Part shown: positions 59,246 through 64,000 of the stretch, one piece after another | Layout: each line of letters starts with the position of its first letter | Position numbering within the stretch: the first letter of the stretch is position 1 | Assembly: GCA_036346405.1 (NCBI GenBank) | Contig: CM070554.1 | Location: 41,778,204 to 41,842,203 of the forward strand | Origin: Phyllostachys edulis | Lineage: Eukaryota; Streptophyta; Magnoliopsida; Poales; Poaceae | Length of the DNA: 64,000 nt | Direction: 5' to 3' | Position numbers and translations under genes: made by a program | Notes under the pieces: model-generated | The model's input: the letters and a program-made list of their open reading frames with translations, nothing else | The model's database searches: none | Told to the model about the DNA's origin: nothing

Positions 59246-59850
59246 TGTGGGGCTAGCTAACGAGGATTGTTGACTAGTCAATTATCCGGGTATATCTTTA
59301 TTTGCTTATATATAGATGAGCAAGATTTTTACTGGGCCTGAGTTAATCCGCTGGGCCCAAAATCAATCAAGTAGTCAAAAGGTGGGCCTATAAAGTCTTT
59401 CCTTTAACCATTCCCAAAATCTCTCCCAGAGGCCCAGTTGGACCTCCTCTATGGGTTCCTCCAGGACCTCTCTAGGACCACTTCCCCGCGAAGGAGGTCC
59501 TAGAAAGCGGTTACCCACATGTGGTTAATAATAGCTACACGTGGAGATATCGGCAATAACGGTCATTACGAAGGGACACGACTATTGGCGTGAAGAGACA
59601 ACCATTGGCGCGAAGAGGCACCACTGCTATTAACTACCTACGCTTGTAATACTATAAATAGTCTAGCCTGTGTGCCTTTGTAACATAAGTTCACATCCAA
59701 GCCCTAATCCGCGTGTATTCATAGCCACTTTCTCTGTAATCAGCGCATACCCTTTGTAATACACATTCACCATCTTGAGTCCTTTGGCGAACAGATAGTA
59801 ATCTCTATTTTCCTTTTTATATTCTTGTTTATTCGTTCTGTGATGAGAGT
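59246..59850 (+). repeat. LTR-like sequence, plus orientation, ends uncertain
   Basis: A possible start is TGTGGGGCTAGC (59246) or TGTTGACTAGTC (about 59269). A clear TATA box ACTATAAATAG lies at about 59651, with a T-rich downstream part containing TTTGTAATAC. The position, right of an antisense-type gene, is where the 3' LTR of a plus-strand Tat element would sit. The right end merges into copia sequence at about 59860 and no clear CA end was found. Confidence 0.45.
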
Positions 59851-59859
59851 CCCAAACGT

Positions 59860-62031
59860 CGACACTATGTTCTTCTTGCACCTTGTGAGCGCACCAAGAT
59901 GACTGCTCAGTCTATGGAGTGCGTTTTTCTGGGCTATAGCACTGAGCACAAGGGATATCATTGTTGGGATCATGTTGGCCGACGGATGCGGGTTTCTCAG
60001 GACGTCACTTTTGATGATTATCGTCCTTTATACCCTTCGTCCTTCCCCTTCCACCATACTTACATCTCTTGTCGAGCTACTTTCTTTCTTGACTTTTCTT
60101 GCCACCCCCATAATCACCACACCTCCCTCACAGCCTTTGGCCTCCCCAGTACCTCCTTCACCATCTCCTTCACCACCAACACCCTCTCTAGAGGCTTCTC
60201 CTGGCCTTGTTCATTCTTATCTTCTCTACTACACTCGTCGCCCACAAGTTGAGGATTCTTCTGATGTGCCATCTTCTTCTGATGGGTCATCTTCTTCGGC
60301 CACTTCTCCTCGATATGCTCTTCGTGATCGCTAGTCTATTCACCCTCCTGTGCGCTTTTGTTTAGCGGCTCTTGCCAAACCAACTTCTTATCGTGATGTT
60401 GCTGTTCATCAGGAGTGGCAGCATATAATGGCAGAGGAGATTTCTACCCTTGAGCGTACAGGCATGTGGGATCTTGTCCCTCTTCCCGCACGTGTTACTC
60501 CTATAACGTGCAAGTGGGTCTACAGGGTTAATACCCGCTTTGATGGTTCTCTTGAGCGCTACAAGGCTCTTCTCGTGGCATGTGGTTTTCAGCAGGAGCA
60601 TGGCCATGATTATGATGAGACATTTGCTCCTGTGGCTTATTTGACCACCGTTCGCACTCTTGTTGTTGTGGCGTCTGTTCGGGTATGGTCCATCTCCCAG
60701 CTTGATGTCAAGAATGCATTTCTCAATGGTGAGCTGCGTGAGGAGGTTTATATGTAGCCACCACTGGGGTATTCTGTTCCTGAGGGTATGGTTTGTCGCC
60801 TTCGCCAATCTCTTTATAGCCTCAAGCAAGCTCCTCATGCCTGGTTTGATCGGTTTTCTTCTGTTGTCACTGCATCTAGTTTCTCTACCAGTGCTCATGA
60901 TCGTGCTCTTTTTATTCACACTTCGCCTTGTGGTCGAATGCTTCTCCTTTTATATGTTGATGATATGATCATTACTGGAGATGATTCTTAGTACATCAAT
61001 TTTGTCAAGGAGCATCTTAATGAGCAATTTATCATCTGATCTAGGTCCTCTTCGCTACTTTCTTGGAGTTGAGGTTCTTTCTACGCTTGAGAGTTTCTAT
61101 CTGTCTAAAGAAAAGTATATCCAGGATCTTCTTGATCATGCTTCTCTTACTAAAACTCCCATAGAGCATAATGTTCATCTTCGGCCCACTGATAGTCAGC
61201 CTCTTACTGATCCTACTCGCTATCATCACCTTGTTGGGAGTCTTGTTTATCTGGTTGTCACTCGTCCTAACATTTCATACCCTATGCATATCTTGAGTCA
61301 GTTTGTTTCTGCTCTCACCCAGCTCCACTATAGTCATCTTCTTCATGTTCTACGATATCTTCGTGGAACCATCACTTGTCGTCTATTTTTCCATCGCTCC
61401 AGCTCTTTACAGCTCCAGGCATATTCTGATGCCACCTAGGCGAGTGATCGCTCTGATCGTCGGTCTCTCTCTGTCTATTGTGTTTTATTAGTGGTTCTCT
61501 CATTGTTTGGAAGACTAAGAAGCAGACAGGAGTTTCTCGTTCGAGTGCTGAGGTTGAGTTGCGAGCTATGACTTTGTTGACTACGGAGGCTACTTGGCTA
61601 TAGTGGTTAATTGAGGATTTTTGTGTTTCTATTTCAGCACCCACTCCTCTTTTTTCTGACAGTACAGGGGCTATTAGTATAGCTACAAATCCGGTGAAGC
61701 ATGAGCTTACAAAACATATTGGTGTTGATGCTTCCTACATGTGGACCCAAGTGTAGGACCAGGTTATTACTTTTCAGTATGTGTGTTCAGAATTTCAGTT
61801 GGCAGACTTCTTCACAAAAGCACAGGCCAGAGCCCAGCACAGCTTCTATCTTTCTAAACTTCATGTTGTTGATCCACCATAGTTTGAGGGGGGGGGTGTT
61901 CGATGTATGTTATTGCCTATGTATTTTTCCCATTGTATAAGGGATTGCCTGCATATATGCCATACATGTACTTGTATATATATTGGCCCATTGGTCTCAT
62001 GATGAATACAAGTGTTTATTCATAACAGACA
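59860..62031 (+). pseudogene. 3' half of a copia element: integrase end, RT and RNase H
   Basis: The plus strand opens with the integrase C-terminal segment (YVLLAPCERTKMTAQSMECV, VFLGYSTEHKGYH, VTFDDYRPLYP), shifts frame in a Ser/Pro linker, then gives RT: ITCKWVYRVNTRFDGSLERY, LDVKNAFLNGELREEVYM, a TAG, SLYSLKQAPHAWFDRF, and the catalytic YVDDMIITGDDS followed by a stop. RNase H follows in pieces (YSDATWASD-type text near 61430, SRSSAEAELRAM, FSDSTGAISIA, KHIGVDASY) and ends in LADFFTKAQARAQH near 61830. gag, protease and the 5' LTR are missing. Confidence 0.82.
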
Positions 62032-62517
62032 TATCGTCATCTCTGATTATATCTAAGATGGAAATTTTTACTTCAAATGACTAGGTCAAAGCTACAAATT
62101 TAATAAACATGCAAACAACAATAAAAAAACATTTACATCGAAATCAGAATTATGTGCCTTCAGAATTTCAGTTGGCAGACTTCTTCATAAAGGCACAGGC
62201 TAGAGCCCAGCACAACTTCTATCTCTCCAAACTTCATATTGTTGATCCACCATAAGTTTGAGTGGGGTGTTAAATGTATATTATTGCCTGTGTATTTTCC
62301 CCGTTGTATAAGGGATTACCTGCATATATATCATACATGTACTTGTATATATATTGGCCCATTGGCCTCATGATGAATACAAACGCTATTCATAACAGAC
62401 ATATGGTCATCTCTGATTACATCTAAGATGGAAATTTTTACTTCAAATGACTAGGTCAAAGCTACAAATTTAAGAAACATAAAAACAGCAATAAAAAGAT
62501 TAACATGGAAATCAGAA
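61778..62517. repeat. Tandem duplication of the copia 3' end, 373-bp period
   Basis: 61778-62150 and 62151-62517 are direct copies: both start TATGTG..TTCAGAATTTCAG, include the last RNase H codons, the purine tract, a short LTR (61897-62031 and 62268-62401) and about 115 bases of flank ending AAATCAGAA. Confidence 0.92.
61897..62031 (+). repeat. Probable short 3' LTR of the copia element, first copy
   Basis: TGTTCGATGTATG to TTCATAACAGACA (135 bp), preceded by a purine tract GTTTGAGGGGGGGG. The second copy at 62268-62401 begins TGTTAAATG and ends ATAACAGACA. The 5' LTR is absent, so the boundaries rest on the purine tract and TG...CA only. Confidence 0.6.
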
Positions 62518-63028
62518 AAGGTTCAAAACCTTTGCCTTCTAAAAGTACACAGGATGAATGACGGATTATAGAACTTGGATTCAGGAATTCCTGTTCCAAA
62601 ATTTTCGGTGAAAAATCTGATCTTGAAGTCCTGTCTGTAATAATATATATTTTGCATTTTGGAAAAGTCTCTACCATCTAATCAAAATTCCACTAAAATT
62701 TTCAGACATGTAGGTGATGCCCAGCGCCCAACCCTTTCTTGGTCTCTGGCTGAGAAAATTTCCCTTGGTCCACTGAATTCATTGTTGAGAGTACAAAATA
62801 TTTTGTTCAGACCAAATCTCATCTATGTCCTCAATCATGTATGTATATTGTATATGCACATGTATTCTACGTACAAACTAGAGACTCAAGAAGCCAAGAA
62901 CATCAAGGGTGGTACTAAAAGTATAATTAAGTGAAGCAGGAAAAGATGCAATGAACAGGTGTAAAAGTTACCTGATACGGAAGATGTAAGTTGTGTAAAC
63001 TTTCTCGGAAGGCTCCAGAGCGCGAGAG
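62518..63028. other. Unassigned stretch
   Basis: No motif or coding pattern was recognised on either strand. Confidence 0.4.
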
Positions 63029-63037
63029 GTGATCGAG

Positions 63038-63419
63038 GAACTCTTTTTATTATTTAATCTATTTTTAAAAATTATTTTAAAGATAGTTTTTTCTTAACTT
63101 TATTTTTAATTTTGACTCTTTTGATCACGCCATAATGTGTGGCGTAGTAAAAACACGTTCTTACGTCACAGATCTCGGCGTGGCAAACGAGTGCTGTCAC
63201 GCCACTTCTTTTAGTGTGACAGGGCTCAAAAACGGACGCGTCCAAATGGGTCGGTGGCGTGACAGCACAGTTTGGTTACGTCGTAGTCGGTGGCGTGACA
63301 TCATAGTTTTGTCACGTCACGGATCATAGCATGATTAAAGGGTTTAGAATTGAAAATAAAGTTAAGAAGAGTCTATTTTAAAATAAATTTTAAGAAAGAT
63401 TAAAAATTAAAAAAGGCTC
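63038..63419. mobile_element. Mutator-type MITE, 382 bp
   Basis: Long AT-rich terminal inverted repeats of about 75-80 bases (left GAACTCTTTTTATTATTTAATC; right, reversed, GAGCCTTTTTTAATTTTTAATC, both continuing to TTCTTAACTTTATTTT) flank a GC-richer core. The core has repeated GGCGTGACA and ACGTCAC words. A perfect 9-bp duplication GTGATCGAG lies at 63029-63037 and 63420-63428. Duplications of 8-10 bp with long inverted repeats indicate a Mutator-derived element. There is no transposase. Confidence 0.88.
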
Positions 63420-63428
63420 GTGATCGAG

Positions 63429-64000
63429 TGGCTGTTATTGCTTATTTGGAGGGTAAAGTAGTGAGGCGGTGGGCATTTGTACAAGATATGAATGTCGAAT
63501 TTCACAAACAAGTTCCCATACTCTTTACCATTTGGTGCAGCCATGCAATATTTGATTATTGGTTTGGGAGAACAGATAGTAGCATTCTATGATACAAAGT
63601 TTAAGGAGAGAAAAAAATGCAGAAGTAGCTTTCAAACTTTTTATCTGTTTATTTTCTAACCTTTAGCTATCAAATACATCATTTCAATATGTAAACTTTT
63701 CAATATATGATATTTTAGTTCCTCAAATCTTCCAAACCAGAAAAATGTTCAAATTCAAAATTTTAAGTTGGAGTCTACTATTTTCTTGATTTTTAGAAAT
63801 TTATACGATTTCTTGTCCTTTGATGATTGACAAAAGACCCATATGTTCCATACAAACAAAAACCCAGCAAATCAGAATTGGACATGCATCTAGCTCTAAT
63901 ACAAAACCTGAATTGTACATGCTAACCCAACATTTCGCAATCATCTATATTTTCAGCAGAAAAATTTATGAGTTATTTTTTTCATAACTGTGTATGTGCG
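63429..64000. other. Unassigned AT-rich end of the window
   Basis: No gene, RNA or repeat was recognised. Confidence 0.4.

Noticed and set aside
60362..60919. Minus-strand 185-residue frame
   Set aside because: It is the complement of a well-supported copia RT frame on the plus strand.

Overview
The window reads as nuclear DNA of a grass (Poaceae). It is mostly nested LTR retrotransposons around one intact protein gene, with no bacterial-style operons, no rRNA or tRNA gene and no CRISPR array. The grass assignment is inferred from the retroelement types, especially a LARD-type element with LTRs of more than 5 kb, and from the FERONIA-type receptor kinase. The species was not identified.

Left block (1-24523): a Tat-lineage Ty3/gypsy element in minus orientation. 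It runs from its 5' LTR (23881-24523) through gag-protease (23827-21776) and reverse transcriptase (21775-20700). After a 14.3 kb interruption it continues through RNase H (6387-5345) and integrase (5345-4246), two tandem-repeat blocks (74-bp and 70-bp units, 2898-4090), and an antisense plus-strand gene (3-2724). That gene reads best as spliced, with about four introns. The 3' LTR lies off the left edge. The interruption (6393-20699) is a LARD-like element with two LTRs of 5.4 and 5.8 kb, a 3.1 kb internal domain, an initiator-Met-type primer site and a perfect 5-bp target duplication CTGTG.

Central gene (about 25480-29400): a remnant of a LINE reverse-transcriptase gene (24530-25060) is followed by a FERONIA-like CrRLK1L receptor kinase (26547-29201, 884 residues, single coding exon). 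The kinase has a predicted 794-bp intron in its 5' leader and three short upstream ORFs. The last of these is a bare AUG-stop that overlaps the stop of the one before it.

Right block (30103-47079): an old minus-strand Ty3/gypsy element (5' LTR 46285-47079, gag, zinc knuckle, protease) with most of pol deleted and a truncated 3' LTR (30103-30368). Two copia elements were inserted into it. One is a plus-strand Tork-like element (30481-35662, duplication CTCCC). The other is a minus-strand, probably Sirevirus-like element (36039-44654, 2-kb LTRs, duplication CACAA) that lacks reverse transcriptase and RNase H.

Far right (48088-64000): a rearranged LARD-related region with LTR ends in both orientations (48088-54938); a multi-exon minus-strand gene of the 'putative gypsy type transposon' (transposase_28) type (58322-55248) beside an LTR-like sequence (about 59246-59850); the 3' half of a plus-strand copia element whose tail is tandemly duplicated (59860-62517); and a 382-bp MITE with long terminal inverted repeats and a 9-bp duplication, as expected for Mutator-derived elements (63038-63419).

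The only gene that looks functional for the plant is the receptor kinase. All autonomous transposon reading frames carry stops, frameshifts, deletions or insertions. The two antisense-type genes (3-2724 and 58322-55248) are the least ordinary content.
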